This document shows positions 42,047-53,600 of a DNA stretch of 64,000 bases, in pieces (position 1 is the stretch's first letter; each line of letters starts with the position of its first letter). The DNA is taken from assembly GCA_964035795.1 (NCBI GenBank), contig OZ038321.1:16485971-16549970 (forward strand), in the 5' to 3' direction. The position numbers were made by a program, and so were the translations under genes. A model generated the notes under the pieces. It did no database searches and was not told where the DNA came from. It saw nothing but the letters and a program-made list of their open reading frames with translations. This DNA is from Pterobdella sp. o SKG-2022. Its lineage: Eukaryota; Annelida; Clitellata; Hirudinida; Piscicolidae.

Positions 42047-42391
42047 CTAATTTTAAAATCTCCGATGATTAAAGCAGAATTAAAATAATTTTGCTGAATC
42101 AGCTAACGTTTAAGTAAAACAAAAATGGATACAGAGTTGATATAAATGTATAAAGCCATATTTTAAAGTTATTCAAAAAGTGCAGTTTAAAGTTATTGAA
42201 TGTTAAATATTATTTAAATATACAATTAATAAATTCAAAAATTTATAAACAATATATTTGATTCTTTTATGCACAATGTGAGCAGATCTATATTCATTCA
42301 TTCAGAAGCTATTCAATGCTTTTAATTATACCCAGTATCAAATAAACATTCAAAAGATGATTTATGAAAAAACTGTTAGTATTTCCCAAAT

Positions 42392-44805
42392 CTATTTCTT
42401 CTCATACACATTAGTGAATTCACCATTGAGTTCTTCAACATTTTCTTTGCTGATGTCTGGATAGAGAGCCTCAGAAGCCTCATCAATTGGACCTTCTTTT
42501 TTACCATTAGCCACCTCTTCGCTGATTATCCCTGCTGTGCTCAAACGATGCTAAAAAAATTTTTTTTGAGTCAGTAGATTTACATTATAATAACAAAAAG
42601 TATAAGCAATCTTGAAAAAAAAAGTTGTAAAAATATCAACTTTGAAAGAAGAGTATGCTAATTCAACTTTCTCTTCAATTGCTTTAACAGTGTTTGATTG
42701 TCTAAAATGATAATTTTTATCAGTATATTAATCAATGTAAAGTGAATTTTTGAAGTATGTTTTACCTGACATCTTCAAAAGCTTTGTTTGCTTTGTCTCC
42801 TATATTTTTAAAGGCAGCATTGGTTTTTTGTACTCTAAAAAACATTGAAAAAATTCATTGAAACTACAACTTCATTTACAAATTTATATTGATAGAGTTT
42901 TTAAGACTAACACTTCAGTCTCTGAAAGCATTTGAATGCTGTTTCTAACATCTTCTTTAATGTCTGTGAGAGAACTTATACCCAACTTTTTCTTCAAAAC
43001 GGCAGCTTCTTCAGATTTAACATGTAGAACCGCTTTAAGAGACTGGATCTCTTTCTCTAGCTAATTAGAAATTTCGAAATATTTAATGAATTAAAATCAA
43101 TTATAAAAATTTCAAACCTCTTTGAGTTCATTTCTCCATTGTTCTGTTTGTTTTTGAGTTTCTTCATTTGAAGAATTTTTTAAATCTGATTGAAAACGTT
43201 TTATCTAACAAGAATATAAATTAAAATTGATATATTAAAAACTAAATTGAACTAATAAATTTTAGCTAATTAACAATGCATTAATGAAAATTTCTATTAA
43301 AAGAGTACCTTCCTTAATGAGTGACATTATTGATTTTTGACAGCACAGCACCAGTCACAAGTAAACTTTTTTCGACAGTTTTAAAGCGCTTCATTAACTG
43401 CGTGCGCAAAAATAATTTTTTTAAAATATTCATTTTCAATTTACTTAAAGCTATTTTCATTTAATTGAATATATTTTTAAAACTTTTTCGATTTTTTATA
43501 TAAATCGTCAAAAGCCTTGGCTGTAATGCCTCTAAAATATTTTCTAAATTTTATATACTTAAATATGTGAACTTTTCAGCGGTTCAGTTATTATCTTTTA
43601 GCTTAAAAGGAAATCTGTAGATACAATGGCGATGAAAGCATCTGATAGGAAAGTTCCGATATGAGTTATACCAACTTTATCAAGTCATCATTGCCTACTT
43701 ATTTTATTAACCATTTATTTCTTGATTTAAAAAATTATCAATTATTTTATTAGTTATCATAAACATGAAGCCAATTATGTAAAATTACAACCTAGGATAT
43801 AATAAGAGTTTCTAGAGACTGTCTTTCACTGATTATTGGTTGTAAAATTAAGTAGAAAAATAAATTATCTCAAATTTATAGTTTAAATTTTTTTTAAATT
43901 AATTCTCAAAATATGTTGTTGAAATGATTAGATATTTTTGAATGAACTATGTTTGAATTAGTTTATTGCTACGAATGTACATATATCACAGCATTTTTTT
44001 TAAATTGAGTTTTCTTTAACATGCGTTGATACAAGCTTTTTCAATAAGAACAAATAAAAATTATCCAGGTTTCATATAATATAACAAAAAGCTTGATGAT
44101 GATTTAATTAAAAAATTACTTAATATGGAAACTTCATTCAAAACAGTATATCATAATAATTCTATCAAATGAATGGATGACGGTTGGGGCAAAGTAGAAA
44201 ACATAATGTCGGTGGAATTTATCAAGGTGAATTTTTTTTTAAGCTTAAAAGTGGACTTTTAAGTGTTTTTTCAGTAATATCAGTTCTTTTGACGCTAATG
44301 AATGAAATTATAAGGATATATTTTTTAATATGTGTAAAAATTTATGAATGAAAAATAGAACGGTGATTTAGTAAGAGTTCAAGAAAATTCCTTTATAAGA
44401 ACTTTGAAATCGAACAAAATATAAAGGTTTAGAGCTCTCATTCCCATTCACTTTATACAATTATTTTAATGGGTTTTATATTATTTTCCAAATATATATT
44501 TTTTATTTAGCTGAAATATTTATATATAGCTCAATTTTGAGTTTTCATTAATTTTTGGTTTCCAAGCAACCGGCTTTCAGAAATTTACAAGGCAATTTAA
44601 AATGAACACAGTTTTAGTTTTATAAAATAGATTATCAAATATGACCAAAAAACTGCTGAAAACATGTTTACCTTTTCAAACATTGAATCAAAAAATCTAT
44701 TATAATAAACAAACCGAAATTAGATATAAACTAACATGTGAAACATACCAGCCCCATCTTGGAAATCATCATTCCGTGTGAATCAATATTTTCAGAAGTG
44801 TACAT
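42392..44805 (-). CDS. TPD52: Tumor protein D52 (TPD52) family protein, 6 exons
   Basis: Small coiled-coil protein that in animals acts in vesicle trafficking and exocytosis (family knowledge). Minus-strand exons: 44805-44749, 43204-43118, 43060-42912, 42834-42766, 42701-42641, 42550-42392. They sum to 582 nt, giving 193 aa, in phase; the family is about 180-220 aa. The coiled coil spans about 25-75 (WRNELKELEKEIQSLKAVL), followed by KKKLGISSLTDIKEDV, then KTNAAFKNIGDKANKAFEDV and NTVKAIEEKVELAYSSF, which align with the conserved TPD52 core. The tail is acidic. Exon 1 (MYTSENIDSHGMMISKMGL) has an in-frame stop upstream and is not conserved, so its choice is less certain. A phase-0 alternative first exon may lie at 47193-47143. 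The exon 5 donor (GTTGAT) is weak but is fixed by phase. Confidence 0.85.
43315..43401 (-). other. Exon-like segment between TPD52 exons 1 and 2
   Basis: Acceptor TTTGCGCACGCAG, then an open stretch beginning LMKRFKTVEKSLLVTGAV and ending in TAA, then donor GTACTC. It joins TPD52 exon 1 in phase but would terminate translation, so it could be a poison or alternative exon. The stretch weakly recalls the LKRFEKTNEML segment of KXDL proteins. Not a firm call. Confidence 0.3.
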
Positions 44806-45225
44806 GTTTCATTTAAGAGCTGTTTCGATTACTCATTAGTCTAAAATGTTGTTTTTAGGTTATTTAATATTATGAATTATTGTTTTCGTTAGATATTTTT
44901 TTCTCATTGATTTTTTTTTATATGTACTCAAATTTCTTAAACTATACATTGTGTTAAAACCCATTAAATGATTATTTTCAGATTGTGTGTTCGTTTGAAG
45001 TTTGAGTTTGAATTAATTTAACTTATGAACTATACCTTTCTAAATTTTATCACGTCAAGTCATTAAATTTTTAAAAATCTTCTTATATGACCATTATGTT
45101 AAGGAAAATTGGCTATGCACTTGTATCTTCAATAATGCATTTTGGACCACATTCCACAAACAAGTGTCTTAGTTAAATTTTTTTATCAAACAAAATATTA
45201 ATATACTGATCTAAAAAATCCTTAC

Positions 45226-45372
45226 TGTTTTAAAAATCTTCTAAATTGATGGTTTGATTCTCCATCTGGAACATAATAACCAGGTCTAACTAAAATATAT
45301 TTCTTTGTTGGTATGCAGAACTTTTTAGTCCTAGAACACTCATAAGCGATCATCGGTCTAAAAACTTAAACG
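45226..45372 (-). other. Exon-like segment, function unknown
   Basis: Acceptor GTTTTTAG, open frame MIAYECSRTKKFCIP then KKYILVRPGYYVPDGESNHQF, donor GTAAGG (phase 2). Amino-acid composition and splice signals look coding. I do not recognise the family and found no in-phase partner exon downstream, except one that runs into a stop after nine codons. Confidence 0.35.
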
Positions 45373-45527
45373 ATGAAAACACAATAAAAATGGAAACTAA
45401 AAATTTGTTATAATAATCTTATATTATATTAACACTTATTTGTGGTTAAGCTAGTATTTTTACTTTTTAGCTCAAGCTGTAATTACTCGATAAAAATTGA
45501 AATTAGTTATAATTAGGATTTTTATCT

Positions 45528-45608
45528 TTTGCGTAATACAATAATGCCTGCAGCTCTATCCAGATAGGACTCAGCTCTACCTTTGACCTGTTCAATGATC
45601 CTTAACTG
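45528..45608 (-). other. Exon-like segment, function unknown
   Basis: Acceptor CTTTCTTAATCAG, then LRIIEQVKGRAESYLDRAAG followed by IIVLRKR and a stop. It could be a short terminal exon. It is in phase with the first-exon candidate at 47193-47143. Not recognised. Confidence 0.35.
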
Positions 45609-45639
45609 ATTAAGAAAGCTAATATAAAATCGAATAATT

Positions 45640-47140
45640 TTGTAGATATATACAATTTGAGCTCAATTAATCATTTTTTCATGAATAAAAGTTAGTATTT
45701 TGTATTTGGTTTTATTTAAATAATATTTATTCACAAAATAATACTAATAAATCAAAACTATCTTTAAGGCCCACTTTTAAATGATTTTATTGCATAGAGT
45801 ATCATTCACACGCCAAGATTTATTTCTACGGCCTGGGTTTTCATATGCCTTCAGTACATTATTAAAAAGATTATCATAATTAACTTTACGGCTTAAATGT
45901 GCAAGTGTTTATCACACTGCCTAAGTGCAAAATTGGAAAAGAAATTGCATTCTTTAAAAATTTATAATTGAATATTGTTAGATAAAAAGCATATGATTTA
46001 ATATAGTTTTTATGATAGATTAGGATGTTTGCATGATATGAAGTGGCTTCGTGCATTTGTTTGCTTTCATTTCATAACGCACAGATTGCTTTTGAAACTT
46101 GTTTGAAGAAGAAATTGAGCATAATTTTTAACTCATATGAGTTGTGAGCTCAAATTTAGGAATTGAAACGTATAATTGATCGAAGAGTATTTTTAATGAA
46201 AGATATTTACCCGAAAAAAAAACTAAATCATCTCAAAAGCAAGTAATGCATTCGAAACAGGTAATTATAATAGAAGCTTCATGAATTCAGTCTTTACAAT
46301 AACGCTTATTAGCCAGTCGAATACTTAATTAATTGCTGTCAACACGATATGCTTAAACATAGGTCCAAATATTAAAATTATACAATGACACAAGGATCTT
46401 ACGCAATTGTTTATTGTCACCGTTTAGTATAAGCAGGTAAAACCAAATGAGATGAGAAAATTTAAGCAAAAATTAAAAAAAACTGGTTCAGTAATTTTTA
46501 ACTGAAATTATGTTAGAAGCTTTAGTTTGAATATTTAGACTTTCAAATGAGTGTCAAGGATATTCATAAAATAATTCAGCATGTAGTATAGCAAACAACA
46601 TGCCTTATTCAATAGGTTTCAATCTATATATAACATTTTCAATAAATTATTTGAACATGCGTAATTCAAATTATAGATAAAAAGCAAATTTATTTTAAAA
46701 ATGGGTTCCAATTATTTAACAAATTATAGAATATTTACATTCATATATAAAATAAATGAATGTATTTAAAGAAGATTCAAATTGTCTCCTCGTAATATTT
46801 TGCATCTTCAAACCAAAAACATTAGCAATGTAAGAAAAATAAGAATGAAGTTACTGCGAAAACAAATGCAAACAAAGAAATTGACTTTCTTTGTCAACAC
46901 ATCGTTGTTGTTACTGCGCGGAAAACCGTAAACAAATATGCACGCCGTAGCGTTAAGACAAGGAACATTCAAAATGTGCTCAAAAATATTTTAAACTCAC
47001 AAAAACGCACAAGTTCAAAAACTTTTTCCATAGAAGAATAAACAAACATACAAGAACTAAAACACAAAAAAAGTAGGAGAACAAACGAACGTATATTTAG
47101 TGGGTAATTTATGAAAAGAGAAGAAGCGTTAAAAACACTT
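45640..47140. other. Intergenic or long intron upstream of TPD52
   Basis: No gene supported. A short GC/CpG-enriched patch at 46905-46965 (CTGCGCGGAAAACCG, CACGCCGTAGCG) stands out from the surrounding AT-rich DNA and could be a core promoter. Confidence 0.35.
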
Positions 47141-47142
47141 AC

Positions 47143-47193
47143 TGTTCCTCTCGTCTGTAGTTTCCTACACTTTATAAATTGGCTGTTTGACAT
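47143..47193 (-). CDS. Candidate first coding exon (17 codons)
   Basis: ATG at 47193 opens MSNSQFIKCRKLQTRGT and meets a consensus donor GTAAGT in phase 0. It can be joined in frame either to TPD52 exon 2 (as an alternative promoter product) or to the exon-like segment at 45608. TPD52 genes in other animals do use alternative first exons. Which join is used, if any, is not visible in DNA. Confidence 0.35.
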
Positions 47194-47199
47194 GGCACT

Positions 47200-50040
47200 T
47201 TCTTTTCGCCCTACTTATGAAAAAGGGTTATTTATTTGCTGTTGATGGGCTGAAAATGTTTAAAGAAATTTCATATGCGCTATTTAAATAAATTTTCCTA
47301 AATTTTTTTGTACTAATTATTGAGTATTTTGATATTTTAATTGTGTTTTATAATATTGTTTGGTAGATCTAATAAAACAAAGTAAAGTATTATTCTTGAA
47401 AAATATTCCATTATATAATGAATAAAAGGAAACAAAAACTATTAAAAAGAAGATTTTAAAACATGAGTTGCAGCAGCAGAGCTGTAAACAACAATACCAA
47501 CAAGGCCACTGTAAAATTCATGAAACAAATTATCAAATCTAAAATCAAATATCTTTGTTCTTAGTCAGTTCAAAATAATGAAAACATGATATAATGAGAC
47601 AAACATCAAAATGATAATAATAAAAATAATATAAAGATAAGAATAAAAATCAACAAAGCGAGCCTAGTGGGTCAGCACTATGGGATAATTTACCTTGGCC
47701 TCTTTTCATATACACCAGCACGTGATCCACTTACGCTCATATTTGATTGCTTTTATGTATATACAAGTATCCACTATTTTGTATATTCTATATGTACTTT
47801 TGTACAAGATATTTATTGGCCTTTTTTATTCATTTGTTAATGGGGAGAGGATTTTCAAATTTAATAGTATTTTAAACAAATTTTTCACAGGTTCGTTAAT
47901 GAATTCAAAAATACACTGGTAAGATAGTTCATCCTCGCCACCTTAATTACCTATCAAAATATGAAATTCGAACGATTTGCGTGATTTCATAAAGTGTAAT
48001 TACAACTTGAGTCTACGAGTCATGAATTGTTCAACAGGTTATACAATTTTCAACTCCTATTATTTCATAGTTACATTCATTACCTTTTATATGCTTAACT
48101 AATCAAATTTACAAAAGCCTAAACTTTCCTTAAAAGCTTGTTAAACCTTATGAAATTATAAGAAATTATCAGAGGAAAAAGAATCCTTTTTCTTCATAAG
48201 ACCAAAAAAATCGATACTCATTCAGATGTAGCCCGATTAACAGTTGGTGAAAGAATGAAAAAACTTGATTAGTTGTAAGCCGCCAAGTATCTTTTATGAG
48301 TTAATGAAAATGAATAGATCATAACATCAAATTAAAAATATCACCTGGTTATATAGGAGATATAAAAACTATGAAACTGTAGTAAAAATGTTTATTAGAG
48401 TTCATAAAATATATTTTTGAAATATTTTTATATTAAGATATACAAACTTAAAATCCCGGTAATTTTCCATTTCAAAATAATCGGCAGCCCACATTTAAAT
48501 ATGAAATATACTTTAAAAGGTTCAAGATATTTCAAAACGATAAGGAATAGTTTACAAAAGATTTTTTAGTTAAATAAACACAGACAAATTTATTGACCTA
48601 TATGATAATAACTTCATAACAAAAACATTGCTGATGATGAGAAAGATGCAGAGCATGGTTTGAAGTTGATGCAGAAAATGAGATAATGTTGAAATTAAAC
48701 AGCTCTTGAATAAGATAATAGGAGCATTGCTTTGTGTCACGAGCTCTAGTTGAGTTAGTGGAAACCAAATATTTATGATTTAATTATATCATAGATTATG
48801 TTATTTAAATTCTTTATTTGTTTATAATATAATTTGAATTATATTCATATATATTATTTTTAAATATTTCTCTGAGTGAATTCAAAAGTTTTAATTTATG
48901 ATTTCCACCTAAAAATGGATTAAATTTTTTCCGATTCAAAACTGACTGATCTAGATTTTTCTAAATTCAAAGCAAATTACCAAACTTTTTATAAGTCGAT
49001 AATTATTTAAAATTAAAGCTTCAAGTGATCCAAACTGCAACCCTCATTTCAATACTTAACAATCGGTACATGTTTGAAGTTTTACAGTGTAAATGCGATT
49101 TTGCTTAATTATTTTCGTTTCTTTTTTTAAATATTGCTTCACACATACCAAACCTAGATTTGTTTAAAGTTGGTGACCCAGTTTCTATAATTTTGAGTCA
49201 ATTGGGTTTACCAATAGCAAATAAATATAATCGAGAAGACACTATGACTCAGTGAACCCAAATTATAATATTTTTGATGCAACGTGGATGAAGAAAAATT
49301 GAGCAAAGATTCATTAAAAAGGTTCAAAGTAAAGGAAAACAATTTATTATGGTATTCTTATATAGAAATTAAAACAATGTTTTCCACAAATACCAACTAA
49401 AAATAGGTCATACCTATCTCATGAATACGGTTTGAATTTCAGAAAAAATTTTGTAAAAATATTTCATAATTGACAAATAAAGATAGATTTTTAAAAGTGA
49501 TTTTTTTATTGAAATGGCATAGTGCAAAGTAAAGATTATTAAAAGAATTTTGCGTAACAATACGGTGTTTTTAAATATAGCATGGGTCCATAATTGTAAC
49601 TAGATAAAATAATTGAATATTTAACTACCATTATAACTAGAATTCAGAAGTCATAGTATTGAATATGTATTCACAGTAAACGGTCTTCTGATATTTAGAA
49701 AAATCATTGATCTATTATAGATTTAATAAAAATTTTTGAAACATGGTTGTTTTAGTCTTTAGAAATTATAGGGGAATAAACATTTTTAAGAGTAATTACA
49801 TATTCATAGTTTGGTCGTGTAATAATAAACAAAACACCACATTAATAGAATAGCGAGAAAATTATATAATATATTTTTGTGAGCGTGTCGAAGATTAAAA
49901 TATTACAAATATATGAAAAATTCAAATGATAATTCGTATTCTTATGTAAAAATAATTTTTATTTCAGCTGTTGATTGTTATTTGTGCAAGCCCAAGGTAC
50001 ATTAACATTTGGCTTTGTTACATAGCTGTATTTATAACCC
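47200..50040. other. Intergenic AT-rich DNA, nothing recognised
   Basis: About 2.8 kb without a supported gene, repeat or RNA. Confidence 0.5.
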
Positions 50041-50061
50041 ATATATTGTTTACTGGTTCTC

Positions 50062-50200
50062 ATTGGATGTGAAATGAAAAACTATGTTTTTACTAACTGG
50101 GTCAGCCAATGAAATTGCTGTCATAATATTTTGACTCCGCCTTTCAAATCTATTAATAAATATAGCCGAATATAAAATGAACGTGTTTTCGATTCAATCG
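50062..50200 (+). promoter_or_regulatory. Predicted core promoter of the headcase gene
   Basis: An inverted CCAAT box (ATTGG at 50062-50066), a forward CCAAT box (50106-50110), a GACTCCGCC motif (about 50133) and TATAAAA (50171-50177) are spaced as in a TATA promoter, pointing to transcription starting near 50200. A 5' UTR exon ending at CTCAA|GTTAGT (50340) and acceptor TTTCATCCAG (50608) would link it to the start codon. Confidence 0.45.
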
Positions 50201-50627
50201 AGGTTATGTTCTGGTCCTTTGGTTCGTTTTTTCTTTTCGTTTTTAACTGGCTATAGAGATAGTGTGCTCGCACAAATGTTTTGAAATCATTACACTTCTA
50301 ATACATCCGTGGTGGACAATCATCTCTGAAACATTCTCAAGTTAGTATTCAGTAATATATCATTTTCTAATAGTGTTATTTTGATTCATTATTAGTCTCA
50401 TTGTAAATCTCCTGGAGCAAATAATTTCATTTCTTAGCATATGCGTTTTTCATAAATTGTATTATGATATAATGTCAATTGAGTAGCTTCTTTTTCAACT
50501 TTTTGGATAATAAATTTTTAAAATTTAAAATTTTTCAATCCCTTTTCTCAGACTTAGTCCAAAATATTCATCAAAAAAATTTTATCAATTTTCAATTGTT
50601 TCATCCAGCTCCTGAATACAGTTTATC

Positions 50628-53600
50628 ATGAAACATCCCAGCAAGCAGTGGAACACAACTCCTTCTTTTGATAGTGATTATTTTCACCCCAAAAGTTATC
50701 TCAACAGTTGTGGTAGTAGTAATGGCAGCCTTAGTAATGGAAGCTTGAGTAATGGAAGTTTAAGTTCTCCTGAAATTTTTGAACTTGCTCCAGGCCAAGC
50801 AGAATGTTGTTTGGCAAGTGGTTGTTTGAAAGGGGCATTTCACAAAGCAATACAGTGGGTAAGAATGAGCTGCACAAATCCTTCATGTGTTGAAATCAAA
50901 CAGTTGCATCTGGAGTGCTTCTTAGAATGGCAAAATCGCTTTTCAAGTTCCGTCAATAGCTCTAGAAGCAGACATTACTCTGACATACCTATACCCCCAA
51001 ACTTCATGCTTTATAAGGTTTTTTTTAAATTTTCGTTAAGCCTATGAATTTTCCATTTGATAATTGTTTTTTATATACTTCGATATTCCTATGTAATTTA
51101 TATATTTTGCATGTATTTTCTTTTCTTTCGGAAATTCAATTTTTGAATGCAAATGTGACAATTATTATTATTATTTTTAGGGCGCACAGTTTGCAAACTA
51201 GGTTTGCTGCAGAGGCACTTTTCTAATCAGAAGGGCTATGAGAGAGAAATTTGGTTATAAAGATGCGTCTTTAAACGCTTGCGAAAAACTTTAAGAGAAG
51301 GTGAAAGACGGAGATTAAGTGGAAGAGAGTTCCATAAGTGAGGGGCGATATGCGATAAGGAGCGATATAAAAAAGGGTTAGAAGAGACGGGCTGATGTGG
51401 CCATAAACCAGAGTTCGAAGACCTGACAGACTCAGGAGTCTGTCTAATGGAAAGACGGTCATATAAATAAGCCGGCTGATTAAAATATAAGGTGTTAGCG
51501 GTGAGCCATAGCAACTGGGCTCTTAGTACGACCGGCAGCCAATGAAGGCGATCGAGACAAGTGCGAGATGAAGAATAGTAGTCGGCTTGAAGAACGGTTT
51601 TAGCAGCACGATTTTGGAGAGATTGCAACTTAGAAATAAGACAGTTCGGGAGTCGACAAAGAAGAGAGTTACAGTAATCAATCCTTGAAAGAACTAAAGA
51701 GATGATCAGAGCAACGGCAGTGTCAGAGGGTAGGAACTTGCGTGCCTGTCTGATCCGCATGGAGATGAAATCTCCTTTAAACATTTATAAATGCCTTATA
51801 AACTAGATCGTCTAATGGCACTTTAACTTAACACCAACGATTTATCTTTCAATATATTAAATTTTGATTTTACGTGTAATTCATCGTATTATTAAGAAAT
51901 CCTATTAAATTGCAGCTGGTAAATACTTATATCACATAAATATAACACGTATTGATCATATGCTCTTTTCGATATTTTTCTTTGCAGATGCTCTTTTCGA
52001 TTATAACTACAATACACTTCTATATCTTCATATAAAATTGATTTTTGTATGAAAAAATTCCTACGACTTATATTTAGCTTTAAATGGTAATAGTGTACAA
52101 GCAATGTTACGAGGCCTTCCTTGTAGTACTTTTTCTAATTTATTTGTTTTTTCTTTAGTTTTCATATCAAACTCAGTATTTTTCGCTTAAAAAAAATAAT
52201 TTATTATCATTCCATCACGATTAGATATCTTCATTAAAAAAATTTTTTGCTTATATATTTACTTATACTATTTAAATATTATCAAAGTTTATTCAATATT
52301 TTCAACCTCCTCTGAACTTTTTTCAGGGGAAATTCCGGTATGACAAATATGAAATATTTATTGTAATTGATATAAATCATTTTCATACGTTTTTAAGCTC
52401 AATACAAACATATGAATGCAGAATGTCTAAATATGAATATTAAATATAAAACTAGGTAAGGCAGTGTTTTTAAGCTTTTAAGATTTATTTTGATAGGAAC
52501 CTGTTCACTTTATATCTAAAATCTTTTATTTTATATTAGTTTTTTATTAACCAGGTTAATTTATTCACACAAATTTAGTTTTGGAATGAGTTTGTATGAA
52601 TTATTTTTCAATGTTATATCAAATTCCAATAAATATTGGAATTTATATTTCATGCATACTCATAAGATTTTACTTTATTTTTTTTAATAAAATATATTGT
52701 TTCAAGCTTTGCATGTTTTACTGCACTATAATCTTGATAATAGTTTGCTATAATAGTATCATCCTCGAGTTTGAACTGATTTGATTGGAAATTGATACCA
52801 TTTATAATCATTTTCATTATAATAATAAACTAAAGGTAATTTTATTAAGTACATTTTATACCTAATAAAACCACAAGCATTTACTGTATTCTAAAATTAT
52901 AATCATCAGTATGACTAATATTTTATAATGAATATAAACTTGTGTTTTGCACTATTAACAATGGTCTTTTTATATAACATTTGCTCTCACTGATTACATT
53001 GATTTTTGATTATTCTAAAGTTATTTGATGTAATGTTTATTGTTTCAATTTGCGTAGCTTTTATGGGCTTGAAAATTAGAATTTCATATTCTTTTTCACT
53101 ATAAATTTTTGGTTAACAAATGAGATTATTTATCATTTGAAGAATGTGTTTATGAGTTGATAACTAAAATTAATGGTTAGGGCTTTGAGTTGTGTGTAAG
53201 AGCAAGGTGTCATGTTTGGATTATATGCTTAGTTTTTGTATGTTTATTTAAATGGTTTGATATGAAGAAGAGATAACATCAAGTGTTTTTTTAATAGAAT
53301 GAGTAAGCTAGTAAGTTTTAAATGTTTGTATTGCCAATGTGAGGCTTGTTGAAATATGGTTTCAATGTTTCGTTAATAATTTTTTCAACCTTAAACCATT
53401 ATGACCCACAAACATTCGTCATAATACTAAAGAATTTTTAAATAAATTATTATTCAAGGAATTCCTTGCAAGATGCGATAGCATGAAAGTGTGTTTAATC
53501 ATTAGCTTGAAATAATTGCATTTCCCAGTGCTCAATATTTGCAAGAAAAGTAAAATTTTTCTTAAGATGTAGCAAAAATGAGGTCAGATTATATAAAGCT

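Noticed and set aside
44173..44226. Plus-strand ATG exon candidate (MDDGWGKVENIMSVEFIK) with donor GTGAAT
   Set aside because: Lies inside a TPD52 intron on the opposite strand; no in-phase continuing exon found, so chance is likely.
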